Below, piece by piece: positions 15,712-24,617 of a stretch of DNA of 39,963 nucleotides. Position 1 is the stretch's first letter. Every line of letters starts with the position of its first letter. The stretch comes from Paucimonas sp. GTDB taxonomy: Bacteria > Pseudomonadota > Gammaproteobacteria > Pseudomonadales > Pseudomonadaceae. The notes below the pieces were generated by a model. It ran no database searches, was not told the DNA's origin, and saw nothing but the letters and a program-made list of their open reading frames with translations. The stretch lies in contig JAIRVG010000007.1 of assembly GCA_031253995.1 (NCBI GenBank), forward strand, positions 1 to 39,963, in the 5' to 3' direction. Made by a program: the position numbers and the translations under genes.

Positions 15712-17754
15712 TCAGTGATGCGCGCCGTGGGCATCCCCGCCTTGGCCATCCAGCGAGATCCGCACGTTCTGCATCATGCCCTGGTCCTCATGGTCGAGGA
15801 TGTGGCAGTGCAGGACGAACTCGCCGATGTAGCGCTGGTAACGGGTCTTCACGTAGACGGTGTAGTACTTCTTGTCATCGTTCAGAGGCTTCACGAACAA
15901 GGTGTCCTTCCACACGCCCTTGAGACCGATGTACTGCTGGTCATCGTCGGAGTCCGGCTTCGCGTCCGGGGCACTCAGGTCCCGGCCATCAGGACCGATG
16001 ATCTTCTCGATCTGGAACGGGTTGACGTGGATGTGGAACGGATGCCCCGCCCGCGCCGACTGCAGCACCCAGCGCTGCGAGTCACCCAGCTTCAGTTCGC
16101 GATCGACCACTGCCGGATCGTAGGGCTTGGCGTCATCAGCCGTGGTCCCGATGGCGAACTCGGTCTTGTCGCCGACCGTGGCGATCTTGAACACCAGGTG
16201 CTGTTCGTCCTTGACCAGTTCACTGTCGTCGATGCTGCGGTGCGGCACGAAGCTGGTCAGCAGCATGTCTTTCTGCAGGTCGGCGACCACCTTGTCGCGA
16301 ACGCTACCTTCCGGCATGTTCACTTTCGCTGCGGCCACCAACTGGTCGCGAATGTAGCCGTCCAGCTTGCTCACCGGCTGGCCACCCTCGGCATCGACGA
16401 AGCCGAGCAACTGATGGTTGCTGCTGAGCTGGGACACGCCGCCATTGGCAGGCTCGGCGAGGTCGAGCACGCAGTAGCGACCTTTCTCCGGGAACGCCAC
16501 CAGCAGGTCGTTGCGATAGCCCGGTTGCAGGGTCAACTGGTCTTTTTGCTGGGCCTTGCCATAGGTCAGGCCATCGGCAGCGATCACTTCATACGGCACC
16601 GGATCACCACTGCAGTTCTGGGCAATGAACTCCGCCGACTTGGCTGCCGCCACGCCCTTGATGCTCTGCTGGGCGGCGCTGTCCTTGAGCTTGACGAAGC
16701 GCAGGTTCACGGTGTCGCGAACACCGGCATGCACGATGCGCCAGCGCTGCACTTCACCGGTACGCGCTTCGAAGGTCGGCTGAACCTGACCGTTGACGCT
16801 GGTGTAGCGCCCGGAATCCTGCCAGCTGCCAAAACCGAACTGGTCGTAGGATTCCACCACGCCGACCTCACCCGGGTTGCAACTCCAGTCGACCACTTCG
16901 GTCGGCTTGCCGTCCTTGATGACCGTCTTCTTCTTGATCGGGCCATGGCCCTTGGCGCCGACACAGGCGTACGGAATCTGCTGCAGCACCAGCAGGCGCT
17001 CGATGAAGTCCTGGTTCGCGGTTGGCTTGAGCAGAGTATCGATGTCGCCATTGGCCTCGGCGCTCGGCAGACGGTCGCCACGGATGATCAGCGCGCCAGC
17101 CATGCCGCTGCCCACTTGCATGGCCGTGGAGCCGTGCAGGTGCGGGTGGTACCAGAAGGTGCCGGCCGGGTGGTCGGAAGGAATGTTGTATTCGTACTGG
17201 AATTTCTGGTCCGGGTTGATCTTCAACAGCACGTTGTCGCTGTTGCCCGTCGGGCTGACCCACAACCCGTGGGAGTGCAGGTTGGTGCCGTTGAAGCAGT
17301 GCGGCGTGTTGATGTCGGCAGGCTGGCCGCCCGACGTGCAGCTCTGGTCGAATGGCAGGTTGTTGTCGAGATTGATGCGCACGGTATCGCCTGGGGTGAC
17401 CTCGATGGTCGGGGCCACGAACGGATTGCGCGGATCGACGCCGGTCCCTTGATAGCTGCGCAGATACACCGGTACCTGCTGCTGGGTGGCGGGGTCGTAG
17501 ATAAAGTTGTTGGTGTACGCGATGGTCAGGTCGAGCAAGCGCTCATGACCCGCGTGCGGATTGAGCACCGCCTTGGCCGGCGCCGTCGACTTCATCAACA
17601 AGGTACCGCGGGCTTCCTTGAGGGTTGGCGCGATCTGCTGGATGGGCGGCGGGTTGCTGAAGGTCCGGGAAGGCTCGTCGGCCTGGGCCGCGGCGGCGGC
17701 GCACATCAGCGCCAATGCACTCAGCCCGAAGGGGTGTCGGTGAAGTCCTGTCAT
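15712..17754 (-). CDS. Secreted multicopper oxidase (laccase-like)
   Basis: This is a 680-residue protein from the ATG at 17754 (AGGAG eight bases upstream; the frame is open to 17832). A Sec-type signal peptide (about 1-25, ending AAAAAQA) directs export. It lacks a twin-arginine motif, unlike CueO/CopA. All copper-binding boxes are present: HSHG (160-163), HPHLHG (203-208), HPFHIH (571-576) and HCHILDHEDQGMM (649-661, with the type 1 Cys and axial Met). It has three cupredoxin-type regions with a long middle insert rich in charged residues, and a His-rich tail (DAHGAHH). It should oxidise phenols or metal ions such as Cu(I) or Mn(II) and reduce O2 to water. The substrate is not readable from sequence. 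It is a single gene, convergent with ndh. Confidence 0.93.
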   Translation of the reverse strand: MTGLHRHPFGLSALALMCAAAAAQADEPSRTFSNPPPIQQIAPTLKEARGTLLMKSTAPAKAVLNPHAGHERLLDLTIAYTNNFIYDPATQQQVPVYLRSYQGTGVDPRNPFVAPTIEVTPGDTVRINLDNNLPFDQSCTSGGQPADINTPHCFNGTNLHSHGLWVSPTGNSDNVLLKINPDQKFQYEYNIPSDHPAGTFWYHPHLHGSTAMQVGSGMAGALIIRGDRLPSAEANGDIDTLLKPTANQDFIERLLVLQQIPYACVGAKGHGPIKKKTVIKDGKPTEVVDWSCNPGEVGVVESYDQFGFGSWQDSGRYTSVNGQVQPTFEARTGEVQRWRIVHAGVRDTVNLRFVKLKDSAAQQSIKGVAAAKSAEFIAQNCSGDPVPYEVIAADGLTYGKAQQKDQLTLQPGYRNDLLVAFPEKGRYCVLDLAEPANGGVSQLSSNHQLLGFVDAEGGQPVSKLDGYIRDQLVAAAKVNMPEGSVRDKVVADLQKDMLLTSFVPHRSIDDSELVKDEQHLVFKIATVGDKTEFAIGTTADDAKPYDPAVVDRELKLGDSQRWVLQSARAGHPFHIHVNPFQIEKIIGPDGRDLSAPDAKPDSDDDQQYIGLKGVWKDTLFVKPLNDDKKYYTVYVKTRYQRYIGEFVLHCHILDHEDQGMMQNVRISLDGQGGDAHGAHH

Positions 17755-17961
17755 GCCTGTTGCTCCTGCATCAAGTCGTCTGGAACGACGGTGAGGCGGA
17801 CATGGACCAGGCTCCCCGCCTGCCACGACCACCGTTGGCGCAGGGAAGAATGCGAACCTTGAGTTCGAGCCAAAAAAACGTGGCCTAGTGCTATCCCTGC
17901 GCCGCCAACCCTAGTGAATACGGGGGGGAAAAGGCAACAGGAAAATATCTAGGCGCAAACG

Positions 17962-17989
17962 AAAAAGGGCACCCTTGTGAGGTGCCCTT
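17962..17989 (-). terminator. Terminator after the tRNA cluster
   Basis: On the minus strand AAGGGCACC pairs with GGTGCCCTT (arms 17981-17989 and 17965-17973), followed by T (17962-17966). It ends the tRNA transcript about ten bases after tRNA-Pro copy 1. Confidence 0.85.
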
Positions 17990-17999
17990 CTTCTGAATA

Positions 18000-18076
18000 T
18001 GGTCGGGGTAAGGGGATTCGAACTCCTGACATCCTGCTCCCAAAGCAGGCGCGCTACCGGACTGCGCTATACCCCG
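18000..18076 (-). tRNA. tRNA-Pro (anticodon TGG), copy 1
   Basis: The 77-nt gene has encoded CCA, anticodon loop CTTTGGGAG and T loop GTTCGAATC. It is identical to the copy at 18257-18333. It sits downstream of an internal terminator-like hairpin. Confidence 0.97.
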
Positions 18077-18078
18077 GT

Positions 18079-18110
18079 AAAAAAAAGACACCGATGAAGG
18101 TGCCTTTTTT
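18079..18110. terminator. Hairpin with A/T tracts between tRNA-Lys and tRNA-Pro
   Basis: Arms GACACC (18087-18092) and GGTGCC (18099-18104) are flanked by eight A on the left and six T on the right, so it can act on either strand. On the minus strand it precedes tRNA-Pro copy 1 and could reduce its expression. Confidence 0.7.
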
Positions 18111-18175
18111 AGTGGCTGGGCGCTAATGGCGTTCCAGCCTTTTAAGATTCAAACCCAGCGAACCGGACTCGAAAA

Positions 18176-18251
18176 TGGTGGGTCGTGTAGGATTCGAACC
18201 TACGACCAATTGGTTAAAAGCCAACTGCTCTACCAACTGAGCTAACGACCC
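18176..18251 (-). tRNA. tRNA-Lys (anticodon TTT)
   Basis: The 76-nt gene has encoded CCA, acceptor GGGTCGT, anticodon loop GGCTTTTAACC and T loop GTTCGAATC. Confidence 0.97.
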
Positions 18252-18256
18252 AAAAA

Positions 18257-18333
18257 TGGTCGGGGTAAGGGGATTCGAACTCCTGACATCCTGCTCCCAA
18301 AGCAGGCGCGCTACCGGACTGCGCTATACCCCG
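18257..18333 (-). tRNA. tRNA-Pro (anticodon TGG), copy 2
   Basis: The 77-nt gene is identical to copy 1 at 18000-18076. It lies ten bases after tRNA-Asn in the same transcript. Confidence 0.97.
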
Positions 18334-18343
18334 GCTTGAAATT

Positions 18344-18419
18344 TGGCTCCGCGACCTGGACTCGAACCAGGGACCCAATGATTAACAGTCATTTGCTCTA
18401 CCGACTGAGCTATCGCGGA
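18344..18419 (-). tRNA. tRNA-Asn (anticodon GTT)
   Basis: The 76-nt gene has encoded CCA, acceptor TCCGCGA, anticodon loop CTGTTAATC and T loop GTTCGAGTC. It is the first tRNA after the cluster promoter. Confidence 0.97.
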
Positions 18420-18517
18420 ACTATCAATTTCAGTACTGCAATTTCGAACGCTGTATCACTACCGCTTCGAACTCTTCGACCTTGTGCATCGCTGCGTTCA
18501 TGTCTCTGAGGCGCGTC

Positions 18518-18545
18518 ATTCTACAACCTTCAAAACCTTTGTCAA
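18518..18545 (-). promoter_or_regulatory. Sigma-70 promoter of the tRNA cluster
   Basis: TTGACA (18540-18545), a 16-base spacer and TAGAAT (18518-18523) form a near-consensus promoter on the minus strand, followed by a GC-rich discriminator (GACGCGC) typical of stringently controlled stable-RNA promoters. The predicted transcript starts about 90 bases before tRNA-Asn. Confidence 0.85.
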
Positions 18546-18664
18546 CCCCCAATTTGCATTCAACTTACTGATTTGCAACTTGTTTTCAGATTTCCAAAAC
18601 TGCTGGAAAACCGGGATGACTTACAGCGGGGCGCACTTTACAAGCACTCGACAGAAAATGCAAA

Positions 18665-18693
18665 GAAAAAAAGGCCTCGAATGTCGAGGCCTT
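18665..18693 (-). terminator. Terminator of clpB
   Basis: AAGGCCTCG and CGAGGCCTT (18671-18693) form a stem followed on the minus strand by a run of T (18665-18672), 19 bases after the clpB stop. Confidence 0.93.
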
Positions 18694-18711
18694 GATTTCA
18701 CTGCCAAAAAC

Positions 18712-21276
18712 TCAGGCGAACACGATCTCCTCGCCCTCCACTTTCGCCGTGATCGGGGTGCCCGGCAGGAAACGCCCGGACAGGATCAGTTGCGCCAGCG
18801 GGTTCTCGATCCAGCGCTGGATCGCCCGTTTCAGCGGCCGTGCGCCATAGACCGGGTCGTAGCCGACGGCGATCAGCTTGTCGAGCGCTTCCGGGCTCAG
18901 CTCCAGGCTCAGCTCGCGCTCGGCCAGGCGGCTGCGCAGGCGGCCGAGCTGGATCTGCGTGATACCGGCGATCTGCGCGCGGCCCAGCGGCTCGAACACC
19001 ACCACTTCGTCGATCCGGTTGATGAATTCCGGCCGGAAGTGCGAACCCACCGCATCCATCACTGCGGCGCGCTGTGCCTCACGGTCGCCCACCAGGTCCT
19101 GGATCTGCGCCGAACCAAGGTTCGAGGTCATGACGATCACGGTGTTGCGGAAGTCCACGGTGCGGCCATGGCTGTCGGTCAGGCGGCCGTCTTCCAGCAC
19201 CTGCAGCAACACGTTGAACACATCCGGGTGGGCCTTCTCCACCTCGTCCAGCAGCACCACCGAGTAGGGTTTGCGCCGCACGGCCTCGGTCAGGTAGCCG
19301 CCCTCTTCATAGCCGACATATCCCGGTGGGGCACCGATCAGGCGTGCCACGGAGTGTTTCTCCATGAACTCGGACATGTCGATGCGCACCATGGCCTCCT
19401 CGGTATCGAAGAGGAATTCCGCCAGGGCCTTGCACAGCTCGGTCTTGCCGACGCCGGTGGGGCCGAGGAAGAGGAACGAGCCGCTCGGCCGGTTCGGGTC
19501 GGACAGCCCGGCGCGGGAACGCCGTACCGCGTTGGCCACGGCCACCACGGCTTCTTCCTGGCCGATCACCCGCTCGTGCAGCAAGCTTTCCATCTTCAGC
19601 AGTTTTTCCCGCTCGCCTTCGAGCATCTTGGCCACCGGGATGCCGGTCCACTTCGAGACCACCTCGGCGATTTCTTCCTCGGTGACCTTGTTGCGCAACA
19701 GCTGGTTTTCCGACTTGCCGTGCTGGTCGACCATCTGCAGGCTGCGCTCCAGGTCCGGGATCACCCCGTACTGCAGCTCGGCCATGCGGCTGAGGTCGCC
19801 CTTGCGCCGGGCGGATTCAAGCTCCTGGCGTGCTTGCTCGATCTTCTGCTGGATCTGCGCCGAGCCCTGCACTTCGGCCTTTTCCGAGGTCCACACCTCT
19901 TCCAGGTCGGCGTATTCGCGCTCCAGGCGGGCGATTTCCTCGGTGAGTTTCTCCAGGCGCTTGATCGCCGCTTCGTCGTCTTCCTTCTTCAGCGCCTGGG
20001 ATTCCACCTTGAGCTGGATCAGGCGACGTTCGAGGCGGTCGAGCACCTCCGGCTTGGAGTCGATCTCCATGCGGATGCGGCTGGCAGCCTCGTCGATAAG
20101 GTCGATGGCCTTGTCCGGCAACTGGCGGTCGGTGATGTAGCGATGGCTGAGCTTGGCCGCGGCAATGATCGCGCCGTCGGTGATGGCCACCTTGTGGTGC
20201 ACCTCGTAGCGCTCCTTCAGGCCGCGGAGGATGGCGATGGTGTCTTCCTCGCTCGGTTCTTCCACCAATACCTTCTGGAAGCGCCGTTCCAGCGCCGCAT
20301 CTTTCTCGATGTACTGGCGGTATTCGTTCAGCGTGGTGGCACCGACGCAATGCAGCTCGCCACGGGCCAGGGCCGGCTTGAGCATGTTGCCGGCATCCAT
20401 CGAGCCCTCGCCCTTGCCGGCGCCGACCATGGTGTGCAGTTCGTCGATGAACAGGATGATCTGGCCTTCCTGCTTCGACAGCTCATTGAGCAGCGACTTG
20501 AGGCGTTCCTCGAACTCGCCGCGGAACTTGGCGCCAGCGATCAGCGCGCCCATGTCCAGGGACAGCAGGCGCTTGCCTTTCAGGCCATCGGGCACTTCGC
20601 CATTGATGATGCGCTGGGCCAGGCCTTCGGCGATGGCGGTCTTGCCGACACCGGGCTCGCCGATCAGCACCGGGTTGTTCTTGGTGCGGCGCTGCAGGAC
20701 CTGCACGGTGCGGCGGATCTCGTCGTCACGGCCGATCACCGGATCGAGCTTGCCTTCCTCGGCACGCTTGGTCAGGTCGATGGTGTACTTGTCCAGGGCC
20801 TGGCGCGATTCCTCGGCATTGGGGTCGTTCACCGCCTCGCCGCCGCGCAGGTTGCTGATGGCATTTTCCAGGGCCTTCTTGCTCACGCCCTGGCCGAGCA
20901 GCAGCTTGCCCAGCTTGCTGTTCTCGTCCATGGCGGCGAGCAGCACCAGCTCGCTGGAAATGAACTGGTCGCCCTTCTGCTGGGCCAGGCGATCGGCCTG
21001 GTTGAGCAGGCGCGCGAGGTCCTGCGACATGTTCACGTCGCCGGTGGGATTCTGGATTTTCGGCAGCTGGTCGAGTTCCTTGCCCAGTGTGGTGCGCAGG
21101 CTGGGAACGTCGAAGCCGACCTGCATCAGCAGCGGCTTGATCGAACCGCCCTGCTGGTCGATGAGCGCCTGCAACAGGTGCGCGGGCTCGATGGCCGGAT
21201 GATCCATGCCTACGGCCAGGGATTGGGAATCGGATAACGCCAGCTGCAACTTGCTGGTCAAACGGTCTATACGCAT
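18712..21276 (-). CDS. clpB: ClpB disaggregase (Hsp100)
   Basis: This is an 854-residue cytoplasmic AAA+ chaperone that extracts polypeptides from aggregates together with DnaK. The N-terminal Clp repeats (about 1-145) are followed by AAA-1 with Walker A GEPGVGKT (about 205-212) and Walker B LFIDELH. The coiled-coil M-domain (about 405-525) is rich in Glu, Lys and Arg. AAA-2 has Walker A GPTGVGKT (about 603-610) and [13 protein letters not shown]. There is no ClpP-binding loop, as expected for ClpB. The ATG has an AAGGAAGG site. A heat-shock-type promoter lies upstream, and the gene has its own terminator. Confidence 0.98.
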   Translation of the reverse strand: MRIDRLTSKLQLALSDSQSLAVGMDHPAIEPAHLLQALIDQQGGSIKPLLMQVGFDVPSLRTTLGKELDQLPKIQNPTGDVNMSQDLARLLNQADRLAQQKGDQFISSELVLLAAMDENSKLGKLLLGQGVSKKALENAISNLRGGEAVNDPNAEESRQALDKYTIDLTKRAEEGKLDPVIGRDDEIRRTVQVLQRRTKNNPVLIGEPGVGKTAIAEGLAQRIINGEVPDGLKGKRLLSLDMGALIAGAKFRGEFEERLKSLLNELSKQEGQIILFIDELHTMVGAGKGEGSMDAGNMLKPALARGELHCVGATTLNEYRQYIEKDAALERRFQKVLVEEPSEEDTIAILRGLKERYEVHHKVAITDGAIIAAAKLSHRYITDRQLPDKAIDLIDEAASRIRMEIDSKPEVLDRLERRLIQLKVESQALKKEDDEAAIKRLEKLTEEIARLEREYADLEEVWTSEKAEVQGSAQIQQKIEQARQELESARRKGDLSRMAELQYGVIPDLERSLQMVDQHGKSENQLLRNKVTEEEIAEVVSKWTGIPVAKMLEGEREKLLKMESLLHERVIGQEEAVVAVANAVRRSRAGLSDPNRPSGSFLFLGPTGVGKTELCKALAEFLFDTEEAMVRIDMSEFMEKHSVARLIGAPPGYVGYEEGGYLTEAVRRKPYSVVLLDEVEKAHPDVFNVLLQVLEDGRLTDSHGRTVDFRNTVIVMTSNLGSAQIQDLVGDREAQRAAVMDAVGSHFRPEFINRIDEVVVFEPLGRAQIAGITQIQLGRLRSRLAERELSLELSPEALDKLIAVGYDPVYGARPLKRAIQRWIENPLAQLILSGRFLPGTPITAKVEGEEIVFA

Positions 21277-21355
21277 GAGTTACCTTCCTTTAATGGGCAG
21301 GCCGGAGCGATGGACACACCTGATGAAGAGAAGCCTGCCTGAGATACCACAATAG

Positions 21356-21381
21356 ATGTGGATCATTCTGGAAGATTCAAG
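21356..21381 (-). promoter_or_regulatory. Sigma-32-type heat-shock promoter of clpB
   Basis: On the minus strand CTTGAA (21376-21381), a 14-base spacer and CCACAT (21356-21361) match the RpoH consensus CTTGAA-N13-15-CCCCAT closely. It lies about 80 bases before the clpB start and fits the known heat-shock control of clpB. Confidence 0.85.
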
Positions 21382-21401
21382 CGTAGCCGGCTTGATTCAG
21401 G

Positions 21402-22142
21402 TCAGCGGGGTTCGAGCCAGACGAGGGAAGCGAAGCGGCCGGTGGTGGACGCCCGGCGGTAGGAGAAGAAGCGCGGGTCGGTCACGGTGCAGGCGCCACC
21501 GCCGTAGACGGCCGTGACACCGCGCGCGGCCAGCCGGATGCGGGCCAGGGCATAGATGTCGGCGATGAACTTGCCCGCTTGCGCGCCCGGCACGAAGGCG
21601 GCATCGGCTTGCGGATGAACGGCGATGAAGGCATCACGGACTTCGGCACCGACCTCGAAGGCCTGCGGACCGATGGCCGGGCCGAGCCAGACCAGCACGT
21701 CGGCCGGGTCGACCGCCAGGGTGTCCAGGGTTGCTTCCAGCACCCCGCCCACCAGGCCGCGCCAGCCCGCGTGGGCAGCGGCGACGCGGGTTCCGGCACG
21801 GTCGCAGAACAGTGCAGGCAGGCAGTCGGCGGTCATCACCGTGCAGGCGATGCCGGGGGTATCGGTCCAGCTGGCGTCGGCTTCGGCGATGACGGCGGGA
21901 TCGGCATAGGCCACCGCCAGGCCGTGCACCTGCTTGAGCCAGGCGGGCCGGGCGGCGCACTCGGCGGTCAGGCGCCGACGGTTCTCGGCCACCGCGTCCG
22001 GCGCATCGCCGACATGGTCACCGAGGTTGAAGGTGTCGTAGGGAGCATGACTGACCCCGCCCGCCCGCGTGGTCACGCAGGCACGGACCCCGGCTGGCGC
22101 AGGCCAGTCCGGAATCAGCAGGCTGGGGGTCAGGTCGCTCAT
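21402..22142 (-). CDS. pgeF: Peptidoglycan editing factor PgeF
   Basis: This is a 246-residue cytoplasmic protein of the YfiH/multicopper-polyphenol-oxidase-type family. E. coli PgeF removes L-Ser from UDP-MurNAc-L-Ser, an erroneous peptidoglycan precursor. The metal-site motifs are visible: KQVHG, TADCLPALF and AAHAGWRG. Its ATG overlaps the rluD stop by ATGA, so the two are coupled. Confidence 0.93.
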   Translation of the reverse strand: MSDLTPSLLIPDWPAPAGVRACVTTRAGGVSHAPYDTFNLGDHVGDAPDAVAENRRRLTAECAARPAWLKQVHGLAVAYADPAVIAEADASWTDTPGIACTVMTADCLPALFCDRAGTRVAAAHAGWRGLVGGVLEATLDTLAVDPADVLVWLGPAIGPQAFEVGAEVRDAFIAVHPQADAAFVPGAQAGKFIADIYALARIRLAARGVTAVYGGGACTVTDPRFFSYRRASTTGRFASLVWLEPR

Positions 22143-23101
22143 CCGATGAAGGCCTCGCGGTCCTGCTTGAGCAGCGACAGCAGCCAGACGAAATCATCCG
22201 GCAGCGGCGATTGCCACTTCATGCGTTGCCCGGTCACCGGGTGCTCCAGCTCCAGGAAGCGTGCATGCAGGGCCTGGCGCGGGAAGGTCTTGACCGCCTC
22301 GACCATGGTCGGGCTGGCCGCTGGCGGGATGCGGAAGCGACCACCGTAGACCGGGTCGCCGACCAGCGGGAAGTTGACGTGGGCCATGTGCACGCGGATC
22401 TGGTGGGTACGCCCGGTCTCCAGCTTCACCCGTACGTGGGTGTGGGAGCGGAAGCGTTCCAGTACGCGATAGTGGCTGACCGCCGGCTTGCCGCCCTCGG
22501 TCACTGCCATGCGCTGGCGCTGGCCACCATGACGGCCGATCGGGGCGTCGATCTTGCCGCCCGCAGTCACCACGCCGACCACGATGCATTCATAGATGCG
22601 GCTGACGCTGCGGCTCTGCAGCTGGGTGACCAGGCTGGTCTGGGCCTCCAGGGTCTTGGCCACCACCATCAGGCCGGTGGTGTCCTTGTCCAGGCGGTGG
22701 ACGATGCCGGCACGCGGCACGTTGACGATGTCCGGCACGTGGTGCAGCAGGGCATTGAGCAAGGTGCCATCGGCATGGCCTGCCGCCGGGTGGACCACCA
22801 GGCCGGCGGGTTTGTTGATCACCAGGATCTGGTCGTCCTCGTAGACGATGTCCAGTTCGATCTCCTGGGCAACCCACTCGCCCTGGGCCTCCTGCTCGGC
22901 TTCCAGCGCCAGCACGGCACCGCCGTGGACGATGTCACGCGGACGCATGACGTTGCCGTCCACGGTCAGCTGACCTTCCTTGATCCAGGCGGAAAGGCGC
23001 GAGCGCGAGTGCTCTGCGAACAATTGGGCGGCGACCTGGTCGAGGCGTTGACCGCCCAATTCGGACGGCACCTCTGCGCTAAGTTGAATGATCTCGGACA
23101 T
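22139..23101 (-). CDS. rluD: 23S rRNA pseudouridine synthase RluD
   Basis: This is a 320-residue enzyme from the ATG at 23101 (the frame is open to 23122) that makes the conserved pseudouridines of helix 69 (E. coli 1911, 1915, 1917). An S4 RNA-binding domain (about 15-75) precedes the catalytic domain with Asp138 in GIVHRLDKDTTGL. The conserved LVVHPAAGH and RTHQIRVH are present. It is divergent from bamD across 151 bases. Confidence 0.95.
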   Translation of the reverse strand: MSEIIQLSAEVPSELGGQRLDQVAAQLFAEHSRSRLSAWIKEGQLTVDGNVMRPRDIVHGGAVLALEAEQEAQGEWVAQEIELDIVYEDDQILVINKPAGLVVHPAAGHADGTLLNALLHHVPDIVNVPRAGIVHRLDKDTTGLMVVAKTLEAQTSLVTQLQSRSVSRIYECIVVGVVTAGGKIDAPIGRHGGQRQRMAVTEGGKPAVSHYRVLERFRSHTHVRVKLETGRTHQIRVHMAHVNFPLVGDPVYGGRFRIPPAASPTMVEAVKTFPRQALHARFLELEHPVTGQRMKWQSPLPDDFVWLLSLLKQDREAFIG

Positions 23102-23252
23102 GCTCTGACAAGGCGACGGCACAGCCTTTGGTTTCGGCTGCGCGCTTGTGGTTAAATACGGCGTCTTTTGCCCCGGGTGTGCGCCACGGGGTGCTCATCA
23201 TAACAGGACGGCCGTGCCCAAGACAGCGGCCGTCATAGGGACGCAAGCCGCC

Positions 23253-24269
23253 ATGCAAGTGAAACACCTGCTGCTGATCGCCATCCTCGGACTCACCGCT
23301 GCTTGTTCTTCGAAGGAAGTCGTCGACGAAAACCTGAGCGAAGCCGAGCTGTACCAGCAGGCGCAGGCCGACCTGGACAACCACAGCTACACCAGCGCCA
23401 CCGCCAAGCTGAAGGCCCTGGAATCGCGCTATCCGTTCGGCCGCTACGCCGACCAGGCGCAGCTGGAGCTGATCTTCGCGAACTACAAGAACGCCGAGCC
23501 GGAGGCCGCCAAGTCCGCCGCCGAGCGTTTCATCCGCCTGCATCCCCAGCACCCGAACGTCGACTACGCCTACTACCTGAAGGGCCTGACCTCCTTCGAC
23601 CAGGACCGCGGCCTGCTGGCGCGCTTCCTGCCGCTGGACATGACCAAGCGTGACCCGGGTGCCGCCCGCGACTCCTACAACGAGTTCGCCCAGCTGACCA
23701 GCCGCTTCCCGAACAGCCGCTACGCGCCGGACGCCAAGCAGCGCATGATCTACCTGCGCAACCTGCTGGCCTCCTACGAGATCCACGTCGCCGACTACTA
23801 CCTAACCCGTCAGGCCTACGTCGCCGCTGCCAACCGTGGCCGCTACGTGGTGGAGAACTTCCAGGAAACCCCATCGGTCGGCGACGGCCTGGCGGTGATG
23901 ACCGAGGCCTACCAGCGCATGCACCTGGACGACCTGGCTGCCACCAGCCTGGAAACCCTGAAGCTGAACTACCCGAACCACCCGAGCCTGGTCGACGGCC
24001 AGTTCGTGCCACGCCAGGAAGAAGCCGACAACCGTGGCTGGCTGTCCAAGGCCACCCTGGGCCTGATCGATACCGCCACGCCGCTGCCGCCGGGTGAAAC
24101 CCGCGCCAACCAGGACGTGATCAAGCAGTACGAAGATGCCAAGGAAGCCATTCCGGAAGAGCTGCTGCCAAAAGACGGCGACGCCATCCAGGAAGAGAAC
24201 CACGAAGCGGAAGGCAACAACAGCGACCGTTCCTGGTTCAGCTACATGACCTTCGGCGTGTTTGACTGA
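23253..24269 (+). CDS. bamD: Outer-membrane assembly lipoprotein BamD
   Basis: This is a 338-residue lipoprotein of the BAM complex that inserts beta-barrel proteins into the outer membrane. It starts at the ATG at 23253 (AGGGA upstream; the frame is open from 23148). The signal ends in the lipobox LTAAC with Cys18 as the lipidated residue. TPR repeats follow ([40 protein letters not shown] and others to about 245). A longer acidic C-terminal tail (about 250-338) than in E. coli BamD (about 245 residues in total) is typical of pseudomonads. A strong terminator follows. Confidence 0.95.
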   Translation: MQVKHLLLIAILGLTAACSSKEVVDENLSEAELYQQAQADLDNHSYTSATAKLKALESRYPFGRYADQAQLELIFANYKNAEPEAAKSAAERFIRLHPQHPNVDYAYYLKGLTSFDQDRGLLARFLPLDMTKRDPGAARDSYNEFAQLTSRFPNSRYAPDAKQRMIYLRNLLASYEIHVADYYLTRQAYVAAANRGRYVVENFQETPSVGDGLAVMTEAYQRMHLDDLAATSLETLKLNYPNHPSLVDGQFVPRQEEADNRGWLSKATLGLIDTATPLPPGETRANQDVIKQYEDAKEAIPEELLPKDGDAIQEENHEAEGNNSDRSWFSYMTFGVFD

Positions 24270-24283
24270 TCGCAACGCAATAC

Positions 24284-24313
24284 AAAAAAGGGAAGCTTGG
24301 GCTTCCCTTTTTT
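24284..24313. terminator. Terminator after bamD
   Basis: AAAAAAGGGAAGC and GCTTCCCTTTTTT form a symmetrical stem with a TTGG loop and A/T tracts on both sides. Confidence 0.95.
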
Positions 24314-24374
24314 ATTGGCCGCGACTGGCCGCTCTTCTACACTGGCGCATCTTCATCGAAATAAGCTGGACACC

Positions 24375-24605
24375 ATGGTTCGCCTACTTTTCTGGATCGC
24401 CCTGATCGCCGCCGCGTTCTGGCTGTGGCGCAAGTTCAAGGCTGGCAATGCCGCCTCCTCCAACGCTCCCCACGACACCACGCTGAAGATGGTGCGCTGC
24501 GCCCATTGTGGCGTGCACCTGCCCAACGATCGTGCCCTGCACCGCGGCAACGAGTGGTATTGCAGCACGGCGCACCTGGAACAGGGCCCCAGCGACAAGC
24601 GCTGA
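24375..24605 (+). CDS. PP0621-family zinc-ribbon membrane protein
   Basis: This is a 76-residue protein from the ATG at 24375 (the frame is open from 24297). An N-terminal membrane helix (LLFWIALIAAAFWLWRKF) is followed by a probable zinc ribbon, CAHCG and WYCSTAH. The family is named after the P. putida member; its function is unknown. It is convergent with thiO. Confidence 0.88.
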   Translation: MVRLLFWIALIAAAFWLWRKFKAGNAASSNAPHDTTLKMVRCAHCGVHLPNDRALHRGNEWYCSTAHLEQGPSDKR

Positions 24606-24617
24606 GACCCGCTCGCC

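Noticed and set aside
15670..17862. Long plus-strand frame opposite the multicopper oxidase
   Set aside because: It is a GC-driven antisense shadow; the minus frame has all copper-binding boxes and a signal peptide.
18484..21237. Long plus-strand frame opposite clpB
   Set aside because: It is an antisense shadow of ClpB with biased composition and no motifs.
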